The notes under the pieces are model-generated. The model was not told where the DNA came from and did not search any database. It was given only the letters and a program-made list of their open reading frames with translations. Made by a program: the position numbers and the translations under genes. From Ananas comosus (taxonomy: Eukaryota; Streptophyta; Magnoliopsida; Poales; Bromeliaceae), in the NCBI RefSeq assembly GCF_001540865.1, contig NC_033621.1, forward strand, positions 20,107,250-20,171,249: a DNA stretch of 64,000 bases, in the 5' to 3' direction. This document shows positions 35,690 to 47,999 of the stretch, piece after piece (the stretch's first letter is position 1; the number at the start of each line of letters is the position of its first letter).

Positions 35690-36151
35690 TGAGAAGTTCT
35701 CAACGAGCACCATGAATTTGTTGTGTATATGTGTATGAACAAATTGAAGCCAACAACTAGATAATAATTATAGGATAAATTAATGTTAATTTAAAGTGAC
35801 TAATGTACAAAATAAAATAAATAATTAAAATGTTATTTTATGAATTAAAGGAATGACGAATGTGCAGTGAAATCTAAAACTCAAGAATTATAATAGCGTG
35901 GCACGGAGATGTACTGTTGCTTGCTTGACACGGTACAAATAGACACGTTTCCATACAAACACGTGGCACGCTTGCGTGCCAATAAATATGCATTACCTCT
36001 TAATGACATATTTTGGTACAGATTTATTTAGTTTTATTGATCCCAATAAGATCTTATAATGTTCTTTTAAAAATTTTAATCAAATATTATGAATATTGGT
36101 TATATATAACTTATTATACTCACCAATTAAAGATATTGATCAATTTTTATA
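35690..36151. other. Intergenic AT-rich sequence
   Basis: I see no gene or element in this stretch. Confidence 0.5.
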
Positions 36152-36655
36152 GGGATAATTACCTATATACCCTTTAAAACTTTGAAAATATCTCATTTAC
36201 TCCTTTTTTTCTTTCCAATATACCCCTCATATATTCTTCCGTTATTCCAAAATACCCCTACAGTTACCATTCGTTAAGTTAACTTGGATTAAAAGTGAGC
36301 TAAATATCTACCACAATTAAAAAAAAAATAAAATACCACTTTTGCCATTAACTTAAGAGCAAATAAAAAATATTGGTGATGGTAGAAGGATATATTTGAA
36401 AAAGACCAAAAATTAAAATATTTTGTGTACTCCTAACTTAAGGGCAAATAAGAAAAGTCGGTGATGGTAGAAGAGTATATTTAAAATGGCAAAATAGTAA
36501 TTTTATAGACATAATATAGTTCATTAACATATTTTAACTCTAGGGGTATATTAGAAATAGGTTAGAACGTAAAAAAGGTATTTTTAATATTAGCCTTCTA
36601 AGAAGGGTAAATTAGAAAGTCGAAAACTTTTCAGGGGTATATAAGCAATTACCCT
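36152..36655. mobile_element. Intact MITE, reference copy of the outer-nest family
   Basis: GGGATAATTACCTATATACC at the left is inverted at the right (GGTATATAAGCAATTACCC). Subterminal aaaactttgaaaatatct and gaaaacttttcagggg also mirror each other. It is non-coding. Other copies are at 27096-33150 and, in reverse, 60785-62112; both are interrupted. Confidence 0.7.
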
Positions 36656-36678
36656 TTTTTTATATGTACAACACAACT

Positions 36679-39600
36679 TATTGTTACATTTTTATTATTA
36701 AATAAACTATTGATTTCATATTAATTCTTTGGAAACCTACGCATTTATGAGTTGCAAAGCTTTTCTAAACTTTTGGTAATTGTCTACTTTAAATTTCAAG
36801 TTTCTTTAATCCTATAACTCACAACATGTGAATTTATGCTATACTAATTGCTATGTAACTCCTATCAGCCTATAAATTGAGAGCTACTCTACGCTTTGAA
36901 AAACAACGAAAATTACAATATCACTAATCTATATTCTACTTGAGATAGAAAAGGCTAAAAAAAGGTGTTTCTTTTGGTGAGTTTTGGTCTCATATATTTG
37001 TGCAAAGTTGATGAAGCCACACAACAAGGGTCGAGCTGTTGTATCCTGGAGGGGACAAATCAGTACTCTACTGCATCGGTTCAATGGTTTTGCCAACTGC
37101 AGAGGGCTTGAATATCCTTAGAGATAGCGAGAATTTCATACCTCGGTTTGATCGACTCGTCGACACTTTTTATATTATTTTGTAACTAACCTTTATTTTT
37201 TTGAATATACACACCAACAATTTTAAAGAGATTCAAAGATGGAGGCTACAAGCGAAAAAAGTTAAACGATACTGTCGAAGATCTCAACAAGCCCTTCTGC
37301 TTCAAAGATGCCACTTCAAGAGGTGGAAAGAAAAAGTGTTATTCTATCTTAATCCACTTAAAGTTACATACGTCCTCACGAAGAAGAACCCAAAGAAAAT
37401 CAATACTGACGATATGAACGATGACGAACTTCTCGAACACTACGAGAAAACAAAAAAATATGAGAAGAATGAGTATAACTGTTGGTATTATCTTCTTAAC
37501 TGCCTTTCAAATCAGTTATATGATTATTATGAAAATACTTACTCCTCTGTAAAGAAGATTTGGAAGGCATTGCAGCTTAAATATAATACAGAACGAGCTG
37601 GCAGCTTAAATATAGTACAGAACAAGCCGGTGTAAGAAGTATGCCGCTAATCGCTTCTTTCACTACCAGATGGTCGAAGGAAAGTCCGTAGTGGAGTAAG
37701 TTCAAGACTTTCAGATGATTATCCATGAAGTTCAATCTAAAAGAGTCAAGTTTGGAGATAACTTGATTGTATTAAGGATCATCGACAAGCTACCACCATC
37801 ATGGAGGGAATTTCAAAAAACCCTTGGGCACAAGCAAAAAGTGATGTCTCTTGAGACATTAATTGCACGCATTCACATGGAAGAGGATGCAAGAGGCCAA
37901 GATGCACTTGAAGCAAAAGAGAATGATGCTAGCGCCACTAAGGTAAACTTAGTATCTTCTAATTCTTTACCTAATAACAATCGTTTTAGAAATGCATACT
38001 TGAAGCCTAAAAAGAAAATTAGAAAGAATAGTGGTAGAGCTCAATTTAAGAAAAATGACAAAAGACCTCCTTCTCATGTGAAAAATTCTATAGTTTGCTA
38101 TGTCTGTGACAAAAGTGGGTATATTACTCGAATTTGCAAATTTCAAAAATATAAAGCTGTACCTCAAGCTAATATTACCAAAGAGCCACTTATGGCGATG
38201 ATAACAGACATATGCTTGGTGGAGAATGCTGAAGGATGGTGGACGGACTCTGGTGCCAACAAGCATATCTATCATAATAAAGCTTGGTTTAAAACATCTA
38301 CTCTCTATGAACAACCAAGAAGTATTATGCTTGGTGATTCACATACTTCTAAAGTTTTAGGGAGTGGTGAGGTTGAGTTAAAATTTTTTTTTGGAAAGGT
38401 ACTTATCTTGAAAGATGTGTTGTATACACCCTCGATTAGAAAGAACTTGATGCCAAATTTTCTTTTTAATAAAGCTGGCTTCAAAAAGACCATCGAGTTT
38501 GATCAGTATGTGATTTTCAAGAATGAAAAGTTTGTAGGTAAAGGTTGTGCATGCGACAGAATATTTAAACTAAACATTGAGAATAAAGAATCATCTACTA
38601 CTGCATACATGCTTTCTTCTGTGAATTTTTGGCATGCTCGTTTGTGTCATATCAACAGTAGATATGTTAACTTGATGAGAAGATTAGGATTAATTCTCAG
38701 ACTGAATAGTAATTTTGACAAATATGAAACATATAGTAAGTCAAAAATCAGTAAACGACCTCATAGAAGTATTGAAAGAAGTACCGAATTATTTGAGCTA
38801 ATTCACAGTGATATTTGTGAATTTGAAAGTACTCTAACACATGGAGGAAATAAATATTTTATCACTTTTATCGATGATTTTTCTAAATATACTTATATTT
38901 ATTTATTAAAAACTAAAAATGATACTTTTGATAAATTTAAAGATTTTCTCCATGAAGTAGAAAACCAATTCGGTAAAAAAGATTAAAAGAATTAGAAATG
39001 ATCGAGATCGTGAGTATGAATTTACAGGATTCAAGTCTTTTGTTTAGTCTTTAGAAATTATCCATGAGACTACTACTCTATATTCACTTGCCTCTAATGG
39101 AGTAGCTGAGAGAAAAAATAGAACACTTATTGAGCTAACAAATGCTATGATAGTTGATACCGGTGTACCCTTAAATCTTTGAGGTGAAACCATTTTAACT
39201 ATATGTTATGTCTTGAATCGTATGCCACATAAGAAGTCTAAGGTGACATTTTTTGAATTATGAAAAGGGTATAAGCCAAATTTGGGATATCTTAAAGTAT
39301 GGGATTGTCTAACATATATAATGCTACCAGACCCTAAAAGACCCAAATTGGGTGTTAGAGCTGCCACTTGTGTATTTCTTGGATATCCCTTGAACAATAC
39401 AGCCTATAGATATTTAGACATTGAAAGTAATGTGATTTGTGAATCAACAAATATTATTTTTTATGAAGAAAAGTTTTCTTATAAATCGAAAAATAATGGG
39501 GTCGAGATTTTAAAATTGTTTCAAATAAATTGAGTTCTTCAAACTCTTTTTTACAAAATCAATAAAATATTTTTGAACCAAGAAAAAGCAAATGAAATAG

Positions 39601-41829
39601 AATTGAAAAAGATTTTGGTTATGATTATGTTGTTCTGAATATTGAAAAAAACTCACTTGTTTTACAAGAAGTTTTATCTTCAAATGATACAATTTTTTGA
39701 AAAGACGCTGTATCTGATGAGATAGAATCTCTAATTTCTAATAAAATATAAAAATTAGTGGATTTACCTTAAGATTGTATAACAGTTGGTTGTAAATGGA
39801 TACTCAGAAAGAAGTTGAAATCAAATGGGAGTATAAACAAATATAAAGTAAGACTTGTCGCAAAAAGTTATAAACAAAAAGAAGATCTAGATTTCTTTGA
39901 TACTTTTTCTCCGGTTACTACAATGACATCCATCAGAGTTCTAATTGCTATTGCTATAATTTATGACATATAAATTCATTAGATTGATGTAAAAACTCCA
40001 TGTCTGAATAGTGACCTAAATGAAGAAATTTATATGGATCAACCTATCGGGTTCATTGAGCCTGAGAAAGAAAGCAAAGTGTGCAAGCTAAATAAATCCA
40101 TGTATGGCTTAAGGCAGGCACCTAGATAATGGCATGAAAAATTTGATTCTTACATGGTTGAGAATGACTTTAAATTAAACGAGTGTGATAAGTGCATCTA
40201 TTACAAAATTTTGAAAAGTTGTATGTTATTTTTAGCCTTTATGTGGATAATTTGCTAATATTTTGATGTAACTTAAATGTTATCAATGAGACAAAAATTA
40301 TGCTAAATCATTATTTTGAAATGAAGGATCTTAGTAAAGCTAACTTTATTTTGGGTATAAAAATTACCAAAACACTAGCTAAAATCTTTCTTGATCAGTC
40401 ACATTATATTAAGAAAATTTTAAGAAAGTACAACTTTCTTAATTGCAAGAATGTGACTACCCTTTTTGATTCGAGTGTTCATTTATTTACTATTGAAAGT
40501 GAAAATATAATTTTGAGTCAAAATGAATATGGTAGTATGATTGCGGTTTGCGACTGATTGCACGAGACCTGATATTGTATATACAATAGGGATACTTAGT
40601 AGATTTACAAGCAAACTGGGTACAAAGCAATGGCATGCTATGGAACGTGTGATGAAATATTTTGTTGGTATCAAAACTTATGGCTTGTTTTATGGGAAGT
40701 ATCCTGCTGTGATTTAGGGTTACAGTGATACTGACTAGAATATCCTATCAGTTGATTCTCTCTTTACTATTAATTATATTTTTACTTTAGTAGGTGGTGC
40801 TATATGTTGAAAATCTTAAAGGCAAACTATCATTGCTAACTCAACTATGGAAGCTGAGTTTATTGCCTTAGCTTCAGCTAGTGAGGAAGCTAGTTGGTTG
40901 AGAGACTTATTGTCTGAGATTTCATTTGTGGAAATATTAGTTTCATCTATGTTAATACACTGTGATAGCACTGCTGCAATCGATAGAGTAAAAACCTGTT
41001 ATTATAACAATAAATTTAGATCCGTGAGAAGAAAATGAAGTACTGTGGATCATATATGAAAAATGGTATTAGCAGTGTAGATTATGTTAAATCTACTGAT
41101 AATTTGGCAGATCTATTAGCCAAAGCCTTAGGAAGAGAAAGGATCTTATGCACATCGAGGGGGATAGGGTTGAAACCCACAACATCATGAACCACATATG
41201 AGAATATCCAACCCGATGATCAGAGATCCTAAAAATTAGGTTCAATGGAAAAAATGATCATATGGTGGTCGTAAAAAATGCACAATATATAGATTCATGT
41301 GATCACATCTTTATCTATCCATATGGTGTGGGTGCATTCATCCTGTAAAGAAAAGAAGGTTGAGTTTTTGCTCTTAATAAAATCTGTGGCTCATATGAGT
41401 AGGGTGTTAGAATTATAGAAGCACCCTTGGCGAATTTCACTTATGTGAGCATGGAAGTGGGGCCGCTCCCTATGAGAACGGGCTATTCTCAAATATGCTA
41501 ATGAAAATTAGGGTCAGCACAAGGCCGTAACGTGCTAGCTAATAAAGCTCATGTCAACACCTGAATTATTATTTGTGAGCGGTGACTCCCTATTTTTTCT
41601 AAGCAGCCAAAATTTAAGTCTGACACCACTCTAGCTCTGGAGTAGAGATTACTATTTCACTAAGTGAATATTCAATGCAAAGCACACCTTCATTATGTAT
41701 AGCGGTCCTTCTTTGGCCATCAAATTCTCATATATCTTTAATAATAAAAACGAGAGGGGGAATGTTGTTGCATTTTTATTATTAAATAAACCATTAATTT
41801 CATATTAATTCTTTGGAAACCTATGCATC
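36679..41829 (+). mobile_element. Degenerate Ty1/copia retrotransposon, 3' LTR truncated
   Basis: The 5' LTR starts about 36679: attaaataaactattgattt, then catattaattctttgg, repeats with few changes at 41763-41829. The order gag, protease, integrase, reverse transcriptase, RNase H is that of Ty1/copia. The purine tract acgagagggggaa directly precedes the 3' LTR (about 41750-41762). After about 67 bases the 3' LTR is cut by the Tat element at 41830. The 5' LTR end and PBS could not be placed. Confidence 0.85.
37201..41200 (+). pseudogene. Copia gag-pol, many stops and frameshifts
   Basis: The gag part (37201-37635, then from about 37640 in another frame) has [16 protein letters not shown] and a UBN2-like region. 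The zinc knuckle CYVCDKSGYITRIC (about 38095) has lost its histidine. The protease motif is TDSGA (about 38245). The integrase core has HSDICEF, then DDFSKYTYIYLL, then NGVAERKNRTL after a frameshift at about 38985. The reverse transcriptase (about 39700-40560) keeps FDTFSPVTTM and YGLRQAPR with stop codons between. Its active-site motif reads YVDN instead of YVDD (about 40235). RNase H holds MEAEFIALASASEEA (40847 on). This copy cannot be autonomous. Confidence 0.88.
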
Positions 41830-42512
41830 TGCTATGAGCCGAATTCTCAAGCCATTGACCCGGTCAAAGATCTCCTTTGGGGTGCATGCAAGGAATTGAT
41901 ACGGCTTCACGTGATGACCCTTGAAGTCTGCGCCCTTCGCCTGATCAAGCGATTCGGCTGATAAGAGATCGGATCAGCCGAGTTCGAAAACTTATACTAC
42001 AGAATCGGTTCCGCTAAATACACCGAATAGGATATTTTACAGTGCTTTGGGTCGGCTGATGAGTCGAATGGCCTTTATATATTGAAATTTAAAGTCGGAA
42101 ACTCGTACAAAAGAGAGTGTACTTGTAAGGCATACAGACTCCAAAAATCTAACTTAAAGACTACTCCTAGACAAGGCAGTAAATGCAGGAAAAGAAAGAT
42201 TGCAAATAGACTACTCCTAGCAAGGCAAGAAAAATGCATGGAAATAGAAAAGTAGTCATCTGTTCGCTGGGAAAAGACCTCTCTTCCAGGCGTTACTCGC
42301 ATATTTATACTCTGCACATTGTTATTCGGTTATGTATGCGATCGGTCACTTCCCTAATTTCGTGGGCCATTACAAGCCAATCCTAACCGCTCAAACTGCT
42401 TGCGGTTATGCTGTGATTTATTTTGTGCTTCCAGCGCACCACATGTCAGGTTTTAAAATCCTTGGCGAGCCGAGCGTCAATTTTCCACGTGGTATTTTTA
42501 TTGGCATCAACA
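41830..42512 (-). repeat. 3' LTR of the Tat element
   Basis: TG at 42512 follows a purine-rich tract (minus strand). The LTR ends CA at 41830, directly against the broken copia LTR. A TATA-like gagtataaatatgcg lies at about 42312-42298 on minus. No partner LTR is in the window, so the boundaries rest on termini only. Confidence 0.6.
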
Positions 42513-42894
42513 ATTGCCCTCTTGGCAGCTCCCGAACAGATGGTTCGATAGCTGACGTAATCTCTTTCAAAGGCGCAAATTTTGAAATCATTATTTCGAA
42601 TTGCCTTGTACTGTTTTCTCTCAGCCGTCCTTTCACCTTTGACGCCCACGATCTCCCACACATTCCTTTTGTCTCTTATGTGGCATTTATTAGGTCATTT
42701 ATTGCCGCCGTGTCGTTATCATTAAAGCCGTTTTCGGAATTCCATCCGGCGGTCTTATTTTTTTTGTCTTTTTTATTTTCTTCTTCCCTACGCTTCCCTT
42801 TTTCTCTCTTCTTCTTTCGCTTTTCTTTTTTCTTTGTCTTTGCCTAAGAATCCCTTTCTCCCTTTGTCTTCTACTTCTTCTTTCATCTTCTCTA

Positions 42895-44418
42895 ATGGCT
42901 CCATTTCTTCCTTCTTCTCCATCTTTCGATTACACTTTACTTAGACAATATGTTGGGTCAGACCCTTCTCGATTTATTTTAGGTCTCTCGTTTACAGATG
43001 AGCCTATCCCCGAGGATTTTCCTTTCTCAAGTGAGGGTCTTTCTTTAATGGCTAATCCCATTCATCTTCACTCTTGGTATGCTTCAACTTCGACGGGAAA
43101 AAGCCTCTGGACTTGGCCGAGTATTTCAGAAGCATATCTCGCTCGGTTGGATCAGGTGGAAGCGTCGTATGCCGATCTCTGGCGCAAGATTGGGATTTAT
43201 GAAGTCATTCAATTATCTCGAACACCTTCCATAGCCGATAACTTTCTTTTTGCTGCGGCTCTTTGTTTCTGGTCCCCTGTTTCCAACACCTTCTTTTTTA
43301 GAGCGGGACCCCTTACTCCTACTCTCCTTGATGTAGCAGCAATCGTTGGTTTGCGCCCTCATGGCATTACCCTCTCGATGGCCTATAATCCTTACGGCGT
43401 GACCGATTTTGAGGCCTATCTTGATCTAGCTGATCTAATTTATAGCAAGTTTATCCATCGGTTCGCAGGCCAATCCCCTGCTCCGGTTACTAGGAAGGGG
43501 CACACTGTTTTCCTTCTCTACTGGTTATGTCATAACCTCTTCTGTACTCGTTCACAGAAGATAAATCTAGATTTTGTTCTAATCGCCATAGGTTTAGCTA
43601 ACGGCGAAAAATTAGCCTTAGGTGTATATTTTCTTGCCTTCGTACACAGAGAAATTTTTGATTCAATCAAACCACTGCCATCCGGAGAGGGTTTAGCAAT
43701 TGGTTCTGGTTGCGGTATTCTCTGGTTTTTGCAAATGTGTTTACAAATTTATTTTCCTTCTCTGTGTCGAACCCCTTTAGATATAGATTCGGCTCCTCAT
43801 TTTGATACTTATGGGTTGGCTCTCAGCTGTCCAAAACCTATATCCTCACGCCACCTATATGAATTCGGCAATTATTGCAAAGTTTTTTATGAATCGCGTC
43901 CTCATCGCCTTATCTCGTGGTCCCCATTTGCAGTACACGTCACTGGACCACCTTGGCTTCTTATTCGATATGAGGCCATTCAGGGTGAACTAGCTTCTTC
44001 TTGGGCCAGTGAATATTCAGATGTTTGGTTTTCTTTACTAGCTGCGCGAGATCTACACGTTGGACTGAAAACGCATTCTAAATTGATGCCCGGTACATAA
44101 GTTTATTCTCCTTAGTATGCTACGCATCAACTTGGATTTGTCCAAGCAATCCCGGCACCGGCCAAATTTTTTACGGCCAATACTGTTGTTAACCGTCCTC
44201 CCACTAAGAGCACAGCCGAAATTGATCGGCTTTCGGCCATGAGGAATTGTCTTCGACGCTTCTTCAAATTAGTAAGTTTTGGGCCGAATCACATGGGAGT
44301 AATGGATTTTCATTTTACGGCGTCTTGTGACGCCTTTTGTGAGCGAATCTTTGTTCCGATAGCATCACACGCGCTTTGTAAGGTTCTTCATCTGGAAGGT
44401 ATGCTGCTTACTAATTGA
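42895..44418 (+). pseudogene. Antisense plant-mobile-domain gene carried by the Tat element, first part
   Basis: An open frame of 401 codons (42895-44100) begins MAPFLPSSPSFDY and has the aminotransferase-like plant mobile domain pattern: FLFAAALCFWSPVSNTFFF, then GPLTPTLLDVAAIVGLRPHG, then GHTVFLLYWLCHNLFC. These proteins occur both as transposon passengers and as host silencing factors (MAIN/MAIL family). After the stop at 44098 homologous sequence seems to go on (RLSAMRNCLRRFFKLVSFG in another frame, to about 44400), so this copy is broken or spliced. It is antisense to the pol genes and starts about 380 bp inside the 3' LTR. Its role in the element is unknown. Confidence 0.75.
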
Positions 44419-44645
44419 GCTATTTCCATATTTAATTTTCATCTTCGGCTCATTTTATTTATTTGTAGCAGTCTCTTTTTCGAACAAGGATATCTCACTC
44501 GATCCCCCTGCACAAAAAGAATCAAGGGAAAACTCCGATCTAGATTCTGATGATTTATCCCGCCCCTCTGTAGTGAGTCTTGCTTTTTCATTTTTGCCAT
44601 CTTTTCTGTACGTAGTTCATTTGACTCACATATATATATATATAG

Positions 44646-45316
44646 AGTGAGGCTACTATGCTATCGGAAGCACGGAGCCTTCCGTGCTTCCAGCTCGTTT
44701 TCGATGTTGCTACTTTCGAATCGTCGATCAGCTCCGTTAAACTTGATCTAGAGTATTTGAAGTACATAGAAAATAAATTTTATGATTTTACGATATCATT
44801 TGCCTAGTGAACAAAGGGGCTCAAAATCAACGGCTGAAAATAAAAATCTTACAAAATGTAATAATATGACATTAAAATTTTAAATCAAAGATATTGATTT
44901 TGTTTTATATAGTATAANATTTTACGATATCATTTGCCTAGTGAACGAAGGGGCTCAAAATCAATGGCTGAAAATAAAAATCTTACAAAATGTAATAATA
45001 TGACATTAAAATTTTAAATCAAAGATATTGATTTTGTTTTATATAGTATAAAGAATTTTCTATCAAAATTTCACGTGATTTGGATATTTCTACACCGTTA
45101 AACTTGCAAACGGCTCACTACGACCATTGAAATTTATTGATTTTGAGCCCATTCAATCACTAGGCAAATGATATCGAAAAATAATAAAATTTATTTTCTA
45201 GGTACTCCAAATACTCTAGATCAAGTTTAACGGAGCCGATCGATGATTCGAAAGTCGCAATATCAAAAACGAGCTGGAAGCACGGAAGGCTCCGTGCTTC
45301 CGATAGCATAGTAGCC

Positions 45317-45321
<5 letters not shown>
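44646..45321. mobile_element. MITE with inverted repeats over 100 bp
   Basis: AGTGAGGCTACTATGCTATC, then ggaagcacggagccttccg, is inverted nearly perfectly at the right end (GATAGCATAGTAGCCTCACT). It is flanked by (TA)n. The middle contains a near-identical tandem copy of about 140 bp meeting at the N at 44917. It lies in the interrupted part of the antisense gene. Confidence 0.8.
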
Positions 45322-45353
<32 letters not shown>

Positions 45354-45365
45354 TTATATATAGTC

Positions 45366-47994
45366 TGTCACGCCCCGGGACCGGCGGAGGCCCTCCCGGT
45401 AGCGTGCCCAGACCCGCCATATGTCTACACATATAAGGCGTCTACAATAAAAGCGGAAGTAAAGGCAAGAGATAGAACAAATATAAGAAATGAAATAACT
45501 AGCAACTAGAGATATCAGAGCAAGTAAAGTTCTATCATCTACACCAAAGTAAAGGAATAAAGCTAGTCAAACAAAAATAACCATAAGTAGTACAATAACT
45601 GTCTCTAGTACAAAAATGGTGGTCTCTATACATATACGGGTACAACTCTCAACCTCTCACCAAAAAGAAAACACGAGAGGTAGACCACCTATCGAACGAT
45701 CCCTCGGTAAGCGCGCTAGCCCGAGGCGATACCCTTTCCGCGATCCCTGGCCTCACCCTGAGTGGAAGGCTCTGAAAAACATCGAGAAAAAGAGGGCGTG
45801 AGAACTATAATTTATAATTCCCAGTGGGCAATTACTGACCTCAGCTCAATGCACCACTAGGCCCCAAAAGGAAAGGGTAAGTACAATAATAAAAGCAATA
45901 ATAACAGCAATATGGAAGCATACTTAAAAGGTTAAGTTATTAAACTCAAGTATACACGATGTCATGGTGATGTACATCTACGAAATTACAGTAGTATGTC
46001 CAATGGCAATAGGTAAGTGTCATTATCCTTTATCAATACATTATGCATAAGTTCTGTCATGGCAACCAAGTATACTGTGATGAAATAGGTAACTGTCAAA
46101 TATACTACATGTCTCAACACTATGCTATAAGCATGTAAATGTAATCCAACTACTAAACCTATCTAGTAGTGATTGTTCATATACAACACCGTGTCGATTT
46201 CCATTTCCAATTAAGGACCTACCCAAGGTAGTCCAGCTTGTGCCGCCTAAGTGCCTGTGGTAGCCCAACATCCCTACTCTTGGAATGTGTCTGTCCCACT
46301 CGACCCCGTAGGCTTCTCAATACCGCACGAGCGAACATAAGTCGCGTAGGCTAACTCCGGAGTGCCGGCTTGTAGGGAGCGACCCTCACAAGCATGTGCG
46401 AATGAGCACAAATGGCAAACAAGCGTAGTCCGAGTCTCAAGTACCCAATCCTCATGTCTCTAACATGGTATAGTTACTAGCATCCCAAAGATCTAGTTTA
46501 AGTCACAATGTGAAGTTTCAATATTCTCTAGGTCTAGTGCCCCTTTATGACACTTAGACATTTGATGTTCAACATGTATTCCAAATCCCTCAATGGCCCT
46601 ATCCTCTATGTTCCCACATGTCCTGAGCTCAATGCCGCTTGATGACATTAGCTCTCTAGTTCACATACCTACTAATGGCAATTTTATCACTTTCATGACA
46701 CAAGTAAACTTAGGTTTAAATGCATGAATCCGAACTCACTTACACTATAGTAGCATGAAACCAAGTCTCATGAAGAATGCGAAATGCAACTATAGATCCC
46801 TCAAGCAACTCTCTATTACATAGAGGTCCAAAATTTCATCATACATAACATATGCATTTTAAGCATTCTAAAAATCACAATAAATACATTTAGTATGAAT
46901 ATGCATGCTTTTCCATTTTACGGAACATATTAAAACCATATATGAGAATTTCTCATATGTAGGCTAGGTCAAACCCACCGAACCGTCGCGTAGGGTCTCG
47001 TTTCGCCGAACAAAGTTGTCCCCGAGTCTCAAAATACCCTAAAAGTAATGAGCGACAAGATACACGGGCATTACGATCATCGCATAATATCAAACTTTAA
47101 CAAATTTAGCAAAAGGGCTAAAACTCACCCAACGCGTGGAAAAACTCTCTCAAGCTCCAAATGAGAGCTAAATCCCTTCCAATCCAAGCCCAAGGAAGGT
47201 TCTAATCCAACCAATTTGGCCCCAAAAGCCCTAGTTTCAAAATACCCAAAAACAAGCCCTAAGTCTCAAAACTAGGGTTTCATCTTGAATCCATCAATAA
47301 AACTCAAATCTAGAGGAAAGAACATGATGCTTACCTCTTAGAAGCTTCAACTCAAGCTTTGAATCCTTTAAATCCCAAGATCTATCCTCCACTTAGCTCC
47401 AAATCCAAGCTCTAATGGTGGAAAAGCCTCCAATACCCAAAAAGGAGCAAAAAGATGTGTTTAAACTCTAAAAATCCAAGCAAAATCAAAGAAAAGGAAT
47501 AAGGAGGTGTGGAGAGCTCCCTTACCTTCCTCCTTGCTGGTGCCAAGCTCAGGGAAGACCCCTAGGGCGTGGGGGTACTAATAGAGATGCCACAATTGCG
47601 AAAAACCCCCTGCAGAACAAACTGCTCAGATTCTGCCAAAGTGTTCCGGTACACGGGGAAGTGTACCGGTACACATCCTGCGAAAATGCAAACCCGAGGC
47701 TCGGGTTCGTAATCTGCCACAAGTGTACCGGTACAACCATCAAGCGTGTACCGGTACAAAGTGTGTACCGGTACGGCCATCAAGAGTGTACCGGTACACT
47801 TTGTGCAGACTGCAATCCGAGAGTAGCCTAAGTCCTACTCTTTAGTGACCTTAGCGCTACATAAAATACTACAATTCTCGGGATGCGAGCCATAGGTCGG
47901 AACACTGTCAACGACCCACCAGAAAGTCTGGAAAAACTCGGGACACTGTCCAAACACTCGGACCTCGCAATTTGCAAAGGTCCAGTGCGTCACA
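45366..47994 (+). mobile_element. 2.6-kb solo LTR with perfect 5-bp TSD
   Basis: It begins TGTCACGCCCCGGG and ends GTGCGTCACA. The duplication tagtc is perfect at 45361-45365 and 47995-47999. Its start resembles the solo LTR at 27604, but the interiors differ. Near its 3' end (47644-47800) the palindrome tgtaccggtaca occurs in several exact or near copies. No pol, PBS or polypurine tract is present. It splits the antisense gene of the Tat element. Confidence 0.85.
47644..47800. repeat. Cluster of TGTACCGGTACA palindromes
   Basis: Six occurrences of ccggtac lie within 157 bp, four or more inside a 12-bp palindrome, with linkers such as gccatcaagagtg. They are evenly enough spaced to look like a small internal array in the LTR. 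Confidence 0.8.
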
Positions 47995-47999
47995 TAGTC

